The position numbers were made by a program, and so were the translations under genes. Positions 31,164 through 40,115 of a stretch of 54,761 bases of DNA are shown in pieces. The DNA is taken from NCBI GenBank assembly GCA_002412545.1, contig DHVG01000004.1, positions 1-54,761 on the forward strand, read 5' to 3'. The stretch comes from Elusimicrobia bacterium UBA5214. Its GTDB lineage: Bacteria > Elusimicrobiota > UBA5214. Positions within the stretch are counted from its first letter, which is position 1. The number at the start of each line of letters is the position of its first letter. The notes below the pieces were generated by a model. That model saw only the letters and a list, made by a program, of their open reading frames with translations, searched no databases and was not told where the DNA came from.

Positions 31164-31493
31164 ATGTTTATCTTCTTAGTCGTTGCTCTACTTATCGCTA
31201 TTTTGGCGGTTATTTTTGCACTCCAGAATCCAACAAATGTAACGGTGACTTTTTTAACCTGGAGATTTGGAAGTTCTTTAGCTCTTGTATTGTTACTGAC
31301 GTTTGCTTTGGGTGTGTTGTTGGGTTTATTGGCATCGGTGTCCGCAGTCATCAAGAGAAGTTGGACAATTTCAAGTCAAAAGAAAAAGATTGCCCAACTG
31401 GAGAAAAGTTTATCCGGCCTTCGTCCCGATGTTCATCGGGACTTCGGCGGAGTAGACCAAGAAAAAAGTGATTTGGGGAGGGAAGAGGAATGA
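31164..31493 (+). CDS. LapA-domain small membrane protein
   Basis: A 109-aa inner-membrane protein with two helices and the LapA (DUF1049) pattern: FALQNPTNVTVTFLTWRF between the helices, then LGVLLGLLASV, then a cytosolic coiled-coil (SSQKKKIAQLEKSL). E. coli LapA/LapB proteins act in lipopolysaccharide assembly control; lone LapA-domain proteins are widespread and unassigned. The start at 31164 matches a promoter with no leader; a longer reading adds 30 unsupported residues. The last 25 codons contain a palindrome (31423-31442) also found in the trehalose gene. Its stop overlaps the next start (ATGA). Confidence 0.75.
   Translation: MFIFLVVALLIAILAVIFALQNPTNVTVTFLTWRFGSSLALVLLLTFALGVLLGLLASVSAVIKRSWTISSQKKKIAQLEKSLSGLRPDVHRDFGGVDQEKSDLGREEE
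31423..31442. repeat. In-frame palindrome in the LapA-like gene
   Basis: GTCCCGATG-TT-CATCGGGAC is a perfect 20-bp element preceded by CTTC. The copy at 42146-42167 shares CTTCGTCCCGATGTT and the complementary arm, so the two are members of one repeat family. A related sequence lies at 3587-3625. Confidence 0.8.
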
Positions 31494-32539
31494 TAAAAGT
31501 TACACAATTGGTTTTGCCTTTGGGTTTACTCATAGGTGGACTTTTTCTGGGGATAATTTTTGAAAAAATTGTCCTTAAGAAACTCAGAAAAATTGCCCTC
31601 AAAACAAAATGGGTAGGCGATGAGATTATTATCAAGTCCCTCCATGGGACAACTACACTTTTCTTTGTTCTCGCTGGTATTTACGGGGCAATCTTTAACC
31701 TCCCGCTGAGTGCGAATCTGTCGAATTTTCTCCAGAAAGTTTTGCTGGTTGTGATTATTTTTTCGGCAACTTTAGTTTTAGCAAAAATTGCTGTCGGTTT
31801 TGTCAATCTCTACGCAGTAAAAGCAAAAGAAATCCTGCCCTCCACAACAATATTTGCAAATTTGACGAGGTTATTAGTTTTCCTCATCGGAATACTGGTT
31901 ATTCTTCAATCCTTAGGGATATCCATTACTCCAATTCTTACTGCCTTAGGAGTCGGTGGACTGGCGGTTGCTCTTGCTCTCCAAGATACGCTCACCAACC
32001 TTTTTTCCGGACTGCATATTATTGTCTCAAGACAAATAAGACCGGGGGACTATGTGAAACTTGACACCGGAGAAGAGGGTTATGTTACCGATATAAGTTG
32101 GCGAAATGCAATCATCAGGGAACTTCCCAACAATCGGATTATTATTCCCAATTCTAAGTTAGCCTCCGCCATCGTCAGGAATTATTATCTACCGGAAAAA
32201 GAAATGGCGGTGCTTGTTCAAGTGGGTGTAAGTTATGATAGTAACTTAGAAAAAGTGGAGAAAGTGACTATTGAAGTAGCAAAAGAAGTGATGAAAGAAG
32301 TGCCGGGTGGGGTTCCCGAATTTGAACCATTTATTCGTTATCACACCTTTGCTGATTTCAGTATCAATTTTACGGTAATCCTGCGGGCGAAGGAGTTTGT
32401 TGACCAATACTTAATTAAACACGAATTTGTAAAAAGGTTACATAAACAATACAATAAAGAAGGTATTGTAATTCCCTTTCCAATCAGGACGGTCTACCTG
32501 TCCGGTCAGGATATGCAAGGAGAGAAAAAATGGGAATAG
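31490..32539 (+). CDS. MscS-type mechanosensitive channel
   Basis: A small-conductance mechanosensitive channel that releases solutes on osmotic downshock. It is 349 aa with four N-terminal membrane segments, then the pore helix (TALGVGGLAVALALQDTLTNLFSGL, residues about 150-175) and the cytosolic vestibule with RPGDYV, PNNRIIIPNSKLA and a C-terminal alpha-beta domain. The start overlaps the LapA stop by 4 bp, and the next gene overlaps its end by 10 bp. It heads the turgor-related part of the operon. Confidence 0.94.
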   Translation: MIKVTQLVLPLGLLIGGLFLGIIFEKIVLKKLRKIALKTKWVGDEIIIKSLHGTTTLFFVLAGIYGAIFNLPLSANLSNFLQKVLLVVIIFSATLVLAKIAVGFVNLYAVKAKEILPSTTIFANLTRLLVFLIGILVILQSLGISITPILTALGVGGLAVALALQDTLTNLFSGLHIIVSRQIRPGDYVKLDTGEEGYVTDISWRNAIIRELPNNRIIIPNSKLASAIVRNYYLPEKEMAVLVQVGVSYDSNLEKVEKVTIEVAKEVMKEVPGGVPEFEPFIRYHTFADFSINFTVILRAKEFVDQYLIKHEFVKRLHKQYNKEGIVIPFPIRTVYLSGQDMQGEKKWE

Positions 32540-33804
32540 CGATTGTTATTGTTGCTGTAGGTTTACTTGTATTCCTTGCGCATTTATTTTCTGCATTGTT
32601 TGAAAGAACAAGAGTTCCCGATGTTCTCCCACTCGTCCTTCTTGGTTTCTTAGTTGGTCCAATTTTTGGACTTGTGCCTCCGGAAGCATTCGGCAAAGTT
32701 GGTAATGTTTTCACAAGTATTGCGCTTGTGGTTATTCTTTTTCAGAGTGGTCTCGGGCTTAATTTTTTAACCCTTCGTGAATCAATGATGCCGGGGATTA
32801 AAATTACAGTGGTCAACTTTATGGGAACAACCATTGTTGTATCTTTGTTCTCCATCTTTCTTCTCGGAATGTCGGTTTTAGAAGGGTTAACTCTTGGGTC
32901 AATTCTTGGGGGAACATCTTCAGCGGTGGTGATTCCGATGGTGAGTAAACTTCGTTTACAACAGGGTTCTCGGACAATGCTTCTTTTGGAGTCAACCTTT
33001 AGTGATGTTTTATGTATTGTGGTCACTATTGCCTTTATTCAAGCAATCAAATACCATGAACTAATACCGAGTTTAATCTTCGGGCAAATCGTTGCTTCAT
33101 TTTTGCTGGCAACGGTAATTGGTGCATTTGCTGCTTTTTTCTGGTCAAATGTTCTTAGTCGGGTCAGACGGTTAGAAAATAGTACCTTTACCACTCCCGC
33201 TTTTGTTTTTATTGTTTTTGGTGTAACTGAGCTTTTAGGCTACAGCGGGGCAATTTCTGTATTTGCTTTTGGTATTGTCCTTGGCAATATTCAGAAGGTG
33301 CCACTCACAATATTTAGAAAGTTTGCTTCTTTACAACCGATTACACTCAATGAAACCGAGAAAGCATTCTTTTCCGAAATTGTTTTTCTTCTGAAGACCT
33401 TCTTTTTTGTTTATATTGGTTTATCTATCAGGATTAACCAGTTAATTCCGATTATTATTGGGTTGTTGTATACATTAGTAGTATTTGCTATACGAATTCC
33501 GGTAGTGCGTTTGTCAATGGATAAAGCACTGGGGAGATTAGACGCTTCGCTTGCTTCGGTAATCGTGCCTAAGGGGTTAGCAGCAGCGGTGCTTGCTTCT
33601 TTACCTCTTCAGGCAGGTATTGAAAAAGGGGTTATTATGCAGGATGTTACCTATGCAGTAATTCTTTTTAGCATTATCGCTACCACTATCTTAACCTTTC
33701 TGATTGAAAAAAATATTCTTCAAAAACCTTATAGTTCAGTGTTTTCAAAGTATGCCTCTGACTCAGTAGAAAACAATAATGAAACCACAACAATATCTTT
33801 ATAA
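32530..33804 (+). CDS. Cation/proton antiporter (CPA family)
   Basis: A 424-aa membrane protein with about 12-13 helices. Motifs include RVPDVLPLVLLGFLVGP near the start, LGGTSSAVVIPMVSKL, and PKGLAAAVLASLP near the end, which fits Na+ or K+/H+ exchangers of the CPA superfamily. The ion specificity is unknown. AAGGAG precedes the ATG inside the mscS gene. The C-terminus is short, with no regulatory TrkA domain, unlike many relatives. The next gene overlaps by 26 bp. Confidence 0.9.
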   Translation: MGIAIVIVAVGLLVFLAHLFSALFERTRVPDVLPLVLLGFLVGPIFGLVPPEAFGKVGNVFTSIALVVILFQSGLGLNFLTLRESMMPGIKITVVNFMGTTIVVSLFSIFLLGMSVLEGLTLGSILGGTSSAVVIPMVSKLRLQQGSRTMLLLESTFSDVLCIVVTIAFIQAIKYHELIPSLIFGQIVASFLLATVIGAFAAFFWSNVLSRVRRLENSTFTTPAFVFIVFGVTELLGYSGAISVFAFGIVLGNIQKVPLTIFRKFASLQPITLNETEKAFFSEIVFLLKTFFFVYIGLSIRINQLIPIIIGLLYTLVVFAIRIPVVRLSMDKALGRLDASLASVIVPKGLAAAVLASLPLQAGIEKGVIMQDVTYAVILFSIIATTILTFLIEKNILQKPYSSVFSKYASDSVENNNETTTISL

Positions 33805-34642
33805 GCAAACAAAGTCATTTTTGATAACCCTTGGGCTGATGTTAGTAGTCTCTCTGGGGCTTATTGACTATTTAACAGGTCCCGAAATTGCATTCTCAAT
33901 ATTTTATCTTTTTCCCATTTTATTAGTTACTTGGTTCGTAGGAAGAAGTGTTGGGATTGTTATATCCATTGTTAGTGCTGTTGTATGGCTTTTAGCAGAT
34001 TTATTAGCGGGGCACATTTATTCACATCAAATAATCCCTTATTGGAATATGTCAATGAGATTTGGTTTCTTTTGTATTACTGTCTTAATTATGTCCAAAT
34101 TGAAATACTCCTTAGAACAGGAAAGAAACTTGGCACGGACAGACCCTTTAACCCAGGTACCAAATTCAAGACATTTTATGGAACTGGCTAATATTGAAAT
34201 TAATAGGGCTGATAGATACAGACATCCTTTTACCTTAGCTTACCTTGACCTTGATAATTTTAAGTCGGTCAATGACCATTTTGGACATAGTGTAGGAGAT
34301 ACTCTCCTACTTTCTGTGGCGGATACGATTAAAAAGAGTATCCGAGTTGTAGATATTGTGGCACGACTCGCTGGTGATGAATTTGCCATTTTACTCCCGG
34401 AGACCGGATTTGAGTCAGCTCGGTTAGCTGTGCAGAGAATTCAAGAAAACCTTTTAGTTTGTATGCGGAAGAACGAGTGGCCAGTGACATTTAGTATTGG
34501 AGTAGTTACATTTGTAAAAATAGCATCTACTGTAGATGAAGCGATAAGAACGGCTGATACTCTAATGTATTCGGTAAAAAACGGAGGTAAGAACGGTATA
34601 AAGCATGAAATTTTTGGTGAAATCTCAAGGAAAGGAGAATAG
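33779..34642 (+). CDS. Membrane diguanylate cyclase with AGDEF active site
   Basis: A c-di-GMP synthase with four predicted N-terminal membrane helices (about 15-108) and a GGDEF domain (about 120-280). The active-site signature is RLAGDEFAILLPET, an AGDEF variant which is active in some characterised enzymes. The substrate-binding DPLTQVPNSRHF and LDLDNFKSVND motifs are intact. No RxxD inhibitory site is evident before the motif. It is a close paralogue of the gene at 44396, with matching membrane region (DYLTGPEI / DYTTGTEI) and ending. It is embedded between two antiporter genes. Confidence 0.93.
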   Translation: MKPQQYLYKQTKSFLITLGLMLVVSLGLIDYLTGPEIAFSIFYLFPILLVTWFVGRSVGIVISIVSAVVWLLADLLAGHIYSHQIIPYWNMSMRFGFFCITVLIMSKLKYSLEQERNLARTDPLTQVPNSRHFMELANIEINRADRYRHPFTLAYLDLDNFKSVNDHFGHSVGDTLLLSVADTIKKSIRVVDIVARLAGDEFAILLPETGFESARLAVQRIQENLLVCMRKNEWPVTFSIGVVTFVKIASTVDEAIRTADTLMYSVKNGGKNGIKHEIFGEISRKGE

Positions 34643-34644
34643 AA

Positions 34645-35115
34645 ATGCTTGTTAACGAAGTAATGCTTAAAGATGTGCTTACCGTACAGCCTACAACAAC
34701 TTTGACTACTTTGCTTAAACTTTTTAAGGACTTTCATACTTTCCCCTTGGTTCCCGTGGTTGAAGAAAATAATCGGTTAGTGGGAATTGTTGACTTGAGA
34801 GATTTACTTAAAATATCCCAACCTTACAATTCGGTTTCTGGTGATTTGTTAAGAACACTTATCTCTCCGGAAGAAGAAAAAGATACCCTCCAAAACTTGG
34901 CTTTCATACGGAGTGACAAATTAATTCTGGTTAAGGATATTATGGAGACCAGTTTCTTCGTTGTTGAAGAAGATTTGTCTTTAGAAAAAGCATATTCTCT
35001 GATGAAATTAAACCAGAAAGAAAAAGTCCCTGTGGTGAGAAAAGGTTATTTGGTTGGTATCCTTACTCTCACGGATTTAGTTTTCGGTTTTTTTAAGGAA
35101 AAGGGTATGATTTGA
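34645..35115 (+). CDS. Paired CBS-domain protein
   Basis: A 156-aa protein made of two CBS domains (about 1-60 with NEVMLKDVLTVQP, and 95-150 with VKDIMETSFFVVEED) and nothing else. CBS pairs bind adenine nucleotides and in some bacteria c-di-AMP, and act as regulatory modules. It starts 2 bp after the cyclase and ends 1 bp before the next antiporter, which has no regulatory domain of its own. A role as a separate regulatory subunit of that antiporter is an attractive inference. Confidence 0.9.
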   Translation: MLVNEVMLKDVLTVQPTTTLTTLLKLFKDFHTFPLVPVVEENNRLVGIVDLRDLLKISQPYNSVSGDLLRTLISPEEEKDTLQNLAFIRSDKLILVKDIMETSFFVVEEDLSLEKAYSLMKLNQKEKVPVVRKGYLVGILTLTDLVFGFFKEKGMI

Positions 35116-35116
35116 A

Positions 35117-36334
35117 ATGAATTCCTTGTTTGCAGTAGGGGCATTAATTATTTCAGGATTCTTTGGTGGTTTACTGGCGAGAAGAATCCGTTTCCCGACA
35201 ATTAGTGGCTATATTGTTACCGGGATGATTTTGAGTTCGTCGGTGCTCGGGATTATTTCTAAAGAGATGGTTGGAGGAAAATTGACTGTAGTTACTGACC
35301 TTGCTTTAGGGATAATTGCTTATTTAGTTGGTGGCAGTTTGAACTTAAACCGATTAAAAGAGTTAAAGAAAAGTATCTTCTGGATAACCCTTTTTGAAGG
35401 TTTGGGAGCAATGTTTTTTACATTCTTAGTAGTTGGTTTGTTAAGTCCTTTTCTTTTGCGGCTCAATGCTAATTTTTTCCAAACTTATTTACCGATGGCA
35501 ATCCTTCTGGCAGCAATCTCTTTACCTACCGCACCGGCGGCAACCGTGGCTATCGTTCGGGAATACAAAGCCGAGGGACCCTTGACCCAGACCTTGTTAG
35601 GTGTAGTTGCTTTGGATGACGCTTTGGCAATTATTTGTTATGCCCTTGCCGCTGGTGTTGCGGGAAGTTTTGTTGTGGCAACAAAAAGTATTCACTGGGC
35701 AACAGTGCTGGTTAATCCCTTGATTGAGATTCTTGGTGCTCTATTTTTGGGTTTAGTCTTGGGTTTTGCTTTGATTCAGGTTGTCCGGTTTGTTCGTAAA
35801 AGGCAGGAGTTGCTAATCTTGGTTTTAGGGACGATTTTACTTGGAAGCGGATTAGCAAAAATTTTACATCTTTCCCCCCTCCTTTTGAATATGAGTATTG
35901 GATTTATAGTGATTAACCGAATGAAATACAGTGAGCAGATGTTTAGCGTAATCAGTGATATTGAAGATGTAATTTTTGCCCTATTTTTCACCTTAGCCGG
36001 GGCACATTTTGACCTGAAAGTTTTAAAAGTTGCAGGCATTTTGGCAATTTTAATTGTTTTAGGTAGGTGTGCTGGTAAATTTGCTGGTGCACGGCTCGGT
36101 GCCAATTTTGCTGGTTCATCAGAAACAGTAAAAAAATATTTAGGTTTCGGGCTTTTGCCTAAGGCGGGGGTAACTGTTGGACTAATTTTTCTTGCCAAAG
36201 ATGACCCACAATTTCAAATAATTGGCAATCTAATGGTTAACGGTGTTCTTGCCTCGGTGATTATTAACGAACTTATTGCACCGCCTTTGACTAAATATGC
36301 ACTTTTTAAATCGGGCGAAGCAAAAGAAAAATGA
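35117..36334 (+). CDS. CPA2-type cation/proton antiporter (KefB/NapA-like)
   Basis: A 405-aa exchanger with about 12-13 helices. The ion-binding pair of Asp is in GVVALDDALAIICY, and SLPTAPAATVAIVREY precedes it. It lacks the cytosolic RCK/TrkA-N domain of KefB. It differs from the antiporter at 32530, so the operon holds two distinct exchangers. The preceding CBS protein may supply regulation. The stop overlaps the next start by 4 bp. Confidence 0.9.
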   Translation: MNSLFAVGALIISGFFGGLLARRIRFPTISGYIVTGMILSSSVLGIISKEMVGGKLTVVTDLALGIIAYLVGGSLNLNRLKELKKSIFWITLFEGLGAMFFTFLVVGLLSPFLLRLNANFFQTYLPMAILLAAISLPTAPAATVAIVREYKAEGPLTQTLLGVVALDDALAIICYALAAGVAGSFVVATKSIHWATVLVNPLIEILGALFLGLVLGFALIQVVRFVRKRQELLILVLGTILLGSGLAKILHLSPLLLNMSIGFIVINRMKYSEQMFSVISDIEDVIFALFFTLAGAHFDLKVLKVAGILAILIVLGRCAGKFAGARLGANFAGSSETVKKYLGFGLLPKAGVTVGLIFLAKDDPQFQIIGNLMVNGVLASVIINELIAPPLTKYALFKSGEAKEK

Positions 36335-38874
36335 AAAAAAATAACTTATTTGTTGTCTTTCACGGACATTTTTATCAACCACCGAGAGAGAATCCCTGGA
36401 TTGAAGCAATGGAAAAACAATTTAGCGCTTACCCTTACCATGACTGGGATGAGCGAATTGCCTGTGAGTGTTATATCCCTAATTCTAACGCCCGAGTAAA
36501 AAACGAAAAAAATAGAACGATAGACATTGTGAATAACTACTCTTATATCAGTTTCAATTTTGGTCCAACCCTGCTCAGTTGGTATGAAAAGAGTTATCCT
36601 GAGGAATACCTCTGGCTTATTGAAGCGGACAGGATTAGCCAGAAAAACAACAATGGTCACGGCAACGCTATTGCTCAAGTTTACAACCATATCATCATGC
36701 CTTTAGCCAATCAGCGAGATAAAAAAACACAAGTTAAATGGGGAATTAAGGAATTTGAATACCGTTTTAAAAGAAAACTAGAAGCAATCTGGATTCCTGA
36801 GATCGCTTGCAATTATGAAACAATTAAAATACTCATTGAAGAGAAAATGAAGTTTATCATTCTTGCTCCCAGCCAAGCACAACGAATAAGACCGATAGGG
36901 AGAAAAGAATGGATTGATGTGAGCAGTGGCAATATTGACCCAAAAAGACCTTACCGATTTTTTCTTAAGGATAAAGAGAATAAAATTATTCCGGATAAGT
37001 TTGTTGACATTTTCTTCTATGACGGTCCTCTTTCCCGAGCAGCAGCCTTTGAAGATATACTCAAGGATTCAATTAAATTTGCTGACCGTATTGAGTCCTG
37101 TTTTGATAAAAAGTCCGACGAGTTACAAATTGTAAGTATTGTTACTGACGGAGAATCTTACGGACACCATAAATCGTTTGCTGATATGACCCTGGCACAT
37201 TTGGTTAAATATGAACTCCCCAAGCGAAATATAAGGATAATGAATTTCGCTAACTTTTTGGAGATGATTCCCACACCAACCTGGGAAGTAGAAATAAAAC
37301 CTGGCAAAAATGGTGAGGGCACTTCCTGGAGTTGTCTCCACGGGGTAGACCGCTGGAAGGATGACTGTGGATGTACCACTTTCAGTCAGCCTGGCTGGAA
37401 CCAAAAATGGCGTGGGCAGTTAAGGAAAGCGTTAGATTTGTTAAGAGATGAGTTAGCAACAATCTTTGAAGAAGAAGGAGCAAAATATCTGAAAGATGTC
37501 TGGCGGGCAAGAGATGAGTATATTGAAGTAATTTTGGACCGTTCTCAAGGAAATATTGAAAGATTTATGCAGAAACATCTTAAAGTTGAACTAACTAATC
37601 AAACATTAGTAAATATTTTGAAACTTTTGGAAATGCAAAGGCATGCGATGTTGATGTATACAAGTTGCGGTTGGTTTTTTGCCGAAATCTCGGGTTTAGA
37701 GACAGTGCAGAACTTGAAATATGCTGCACGGGCAATGGAGTTAGCTCACGAATTGACTGGTAAGAATCTGGAAGAAAAATTCTTACCCGTACTTAAAGAA
37801 ACAAAAAGTAATCTGCCTGAATTTGGTGACGGTTGGGGTGTCTACGAAAAATTAGTCCGACCATCAATCGTTACTGAAGAACAGACAATCAGCCACTACG
37901 CAATTTGTCTGCTTTTTGAGCAGGCGGACGATATGGTTTGTCACTACCGGATAGAAAAAATAGATATATTCCGTAAGGAATTAGCAGGCACAACCTTATT
38001 ATCCGGGCACCTTAAACTTACCAGTGGAATTGTTTTGGAAACCGGTGAATTTATTTTTTTACTTCTTTATCTTCCTGACCAAAAGATATTCTGTTTTGCC
38101 AGCGATTTTAAAACCGAAGACGGATATTTAGAATTGAAAAAACAGATTTTAAACCTCACTGATGAAGATTTACTCAAAGGGAAAATTGAAGAAATTAAAA
38201 ATTCTTTCTTCCCGGGAGCAAAAACCTATACATTGAAAGATTTATTTACTGATGAGCGGGGGAAAATATTTTCAATTATGTTCAGAGATAAAATAGAAAA
38301 ATTGAAAAGCATATACAGTGAACTCTGGGAGGAATATTTTCCTTTACTTGAAGGTTCCACTGACTTGGGAATTGCTATTCCTGATGACTTGAAAAAAGAA
38401 GTAGAAGTTACCCTTACCCGGAAAATCGTTTTAATTTCTGAAGAAATAAAGGAAAACTTAAGTGAAGAGAAATTGTCCTCTCTTGCTGACCTGCTTGGAA
38501 AAGCAAGAAGATATAATCTAAGAATAAACTGGACAGATTTTGAAAAAAATATTAAAAAAATCATCCTTAACCGGGTTGAGGGTATCACCAAAATGTCTGA
38601 GATCAGTCATATAAAAGTTCTCAGAAAAATATTTGACTTGATTCTACCCCTTGAGTTAAGTTTCTGGCGTTATGAAACCGAGAACCGGTTATTTCACTTT
38701 GTGCAAGTGCAACTCTTACCCTTAATTGAAAAAATGAAGAAAGAAAAAATTGACCCGGGAAAGTTATCTTTTATTGAAGAATTCCTCACTTTGGTTGAAC
38801 TTTTGGGTTTTGAAACTAATTATTTAAAGAAAGAAATAGAAAAATTACAGAAACGACAAAATGTATTGGGCTAA
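36331..38874 (+). CDS. Glycoside hydrolase family 57 enzyme with DUF3536
   Basis: A cytosolic alpha-glucan enzyme of 847 aa. GH57 signatures are HGHFYQPP (11-18), GHGNAIAQVYNH (109-120), WIPE with probable nucleophile Glu157, and VTDGESYGHH with probable acid/base Asp273. The C-terminal half matches DUF3536 (TSCGWFFAEISGLETVQNL). GH57 members are amylases, 4-alpha-glucanotransferases or branching enzymes; this DUF3536 branch is uncharacterised as far as I know. It is the first of three adjacent GH57-like genes, and the next overlaps by 14 bp. Confidence 0.92.
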   Translation: MKKNNLFVVFHGHFYQPPRENPWIEAMEKQFSAYPYHDWDERIACECYIPNSNARVKNEKNRTIDIVNNYSYISFNFGPTLLSWYEKSYPEEYLWLIEADRISQKNNNGHGNAIAQVYNHIIMPLANQRDKKTQVKWGIKEFEYRFKRKLEAIWIPEIACNYETIKILIEEKMKFIILAPSQAQRIRPIGRKEWIDVSSGNIDPKRPYRFFLKDKENKIIPDKFVDIFFYDGPLSRAAAFEDILKDSIKFADRIESCFDKKSDELQIVSIVTDGESYGHHKSFADMTLAHLVKYELPKRNIRIMNFANFLEMIPTPTWEVEIKPGKNGEGTSWSCLHGVDRWKDDCGCTTFSQPGWNQKWRGQLRKALDLLRDELATIFEEEGAKYLKDVWRARDEYIEVILDRSQGNIERFMQKHLKVELTNQTLVNILKLLEMQRHAMLMYTSCGWFFAEISGLETVQNLKYAARAMELAHELTGKNLEEKFLPVLKETKSNLPEFGDGWGVYEKLVRPSIVTEEQTISHYAICLLFEQADDMVCHYRIEKIDIFRKELAGTTLLSGHLKLTSGIVLETGEFIFLLLYLPDQKIFCFASDFKTEDGYLELKKQILNLTDEDLLKGKIEEIKNSFFPGAKTYTLKDLFTDERGKIFSIMFRDKIEKLKSIYSELWEEYFPLLEGSTDLGIAIPDDLKKEVEVTLTRKIVLISEEIKENLSEEKLSSLADLLGKARRYNLRINWTDFEKNIKKIILNRVEGITKMSEISHIKVLRKIFDLILPLELSFWRYETENRLFHFVQVQLLPLIEKMKKEKIDPGKLSFIEEFLTLVELLGFETNYLKKEIEKLQKRQNVLG

Positions 38875-40099
38875 TTTTTTACATATTTATCAACCACCGA
38901 CACAAAAAGAAGAAATTGTCAGAAAAGTAAACGAGGAATGTTATCGTCCGTTGGTAGAAACACTTAAGAAACATAAAAATGGCAAAATTACCTTAAACAT
39001 AAATGCTTGTTTGACTGAACAACTTATTCGTTACCACTTTTATGATGTAGTTGATGGTCTGGGAGAATTAGCACAAAATGGGCAAATAGAATTTACTGGA
39101 AGTGCAAAGTATCATCCGGTTTTACCTTTAATTCCCGAAGAAGAGGTGGAAAGACAAATTGAGTTAAACCAGAAAAGTAATGAGAAATATTTCCGAGGCG
39201 TTTATAAACCTAATGGTTTTTTCCCACCGGAAATGTGTTACAGCAGAATTGTTGCCGAAATTATTAAGAAATTAGGTTTTGAGTGGATAATCGTTGATGA
39301 AATTTCTTATAATGGTAAATTAGGACAATATGAGAACGACCATCTTTATTTTGTTGAAGCATTTGAACCATTGAGAATATTTTTTAAAGAAAGAAAAATA
39401 AGTGCAGCAATAACTTACGGAAAATGCAAAAATCTTGTAGAGTTCAAAGACCTAAATAGAAATATCCTCACAAAAAATATTTATCTTTTGACCGGTACCG
39501 ATGGTGAAGTTTACGGTCACCATCGACCGGGACAGGAAAAATTGCTCATTGAAGTTTTTGAGAACAGTGATATTCAAACTTGCACAATTTCTGAACTGGA
39601 AACTTTTTTTAAAAAAACTAAAGCAACAAACCCTGTGTCTTCTTCGTGGAGCACATGGGAGGATGAAATAGAGCAAAACATCCCTTATCCGCAGTGGGAT
39701 TATCCCGGTAACGAGATTCATAAGATACAATGGGAACTGGCAAAATTGGCAATTAACCTTGTCAATAAAACGGAAAAAAAGTTTGGTCGGGATGAAAGTT
39801 GGCAAAAAGCACGCACTCTTCTTGACGAAGGATTACATAGTTGCCAGTGGTGGTGGGTTAGTTGTCGTCCCTGGTGGGACACGCAGATGGCTGACCGTGG
39901 GGCAGAAGTTTTGAGTCAAGTGATTCTTAATCTGAAAAGATGTGAAATAGCAGATTCAGTAATTGAGAAAGCAATCAAATTAAAAGAAAATATCCACAAT
40001 TTAGCGAAAAAGTGGCATCTCAGTGGTAAAGCAAAGAAATTGCAGGATGAATATATGAAATCCCACGGAGATGTAACCAGTTTGTTAACTTTTGGGTAA
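38861..40099 (+). CDS. Glycoside hydrolase family 57 enzyme (short form)
   Basis: A 412-aa GH57 protein with HIYQPP near the start, FFPPEMC with probable nucleophile Glu124, and TGTDGEVYGHH with probable acid/base Asp214. These positions are close to the catalytic Glu123 and Asp214 of the Thermococcus 4-alpha-glucanotransferase. The C-terminal part contains a Trp-rich segment (CQWWWVSCRPWWD), a likely sugar site. Being half the length of its neighbour, it has no DUF3536 part. Amylase versus transferase activity is undecided. Confidence 0.9.
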   Translation: MYWANFLHIYQPPTQKEEIVRKVNEECYRPLVETLKKHKNGKITLNINACLTEQLIRYHFYDVVDGLGELAQNGQIEFTGSAKYHPVLPLIPEEEVERQIELNQKSNEKYFRGVYKPNGFFPPEMCYSRIVAEIIKKLGFEWIIVDEISYNGKLGQYENDHLYFVEAFEPLRIFFKERKISAAITYGKCKNLVEFKDLNRNILTKNIYLLTGTDGEVYGHHRPGQEKLLIEVFENSDIQTCTISELETFFKKTKATNPVSSSWSTWEDEIEQNIPYPQWDYPGNEIHKIQWELAKLAINLVNKTEKKFGRDESWQKARTLLDEGLHSCQWWWVSCRPWWDTQMADRGAEVLSQVILNLKRCEIADSVIEKAIKLKENIHNLAKKWHLSGKAKKLQDEYMKSHGDVTSLLTFG

Positions 40100-40115
40100 A
40101 AAAAGAGTTATCAAA

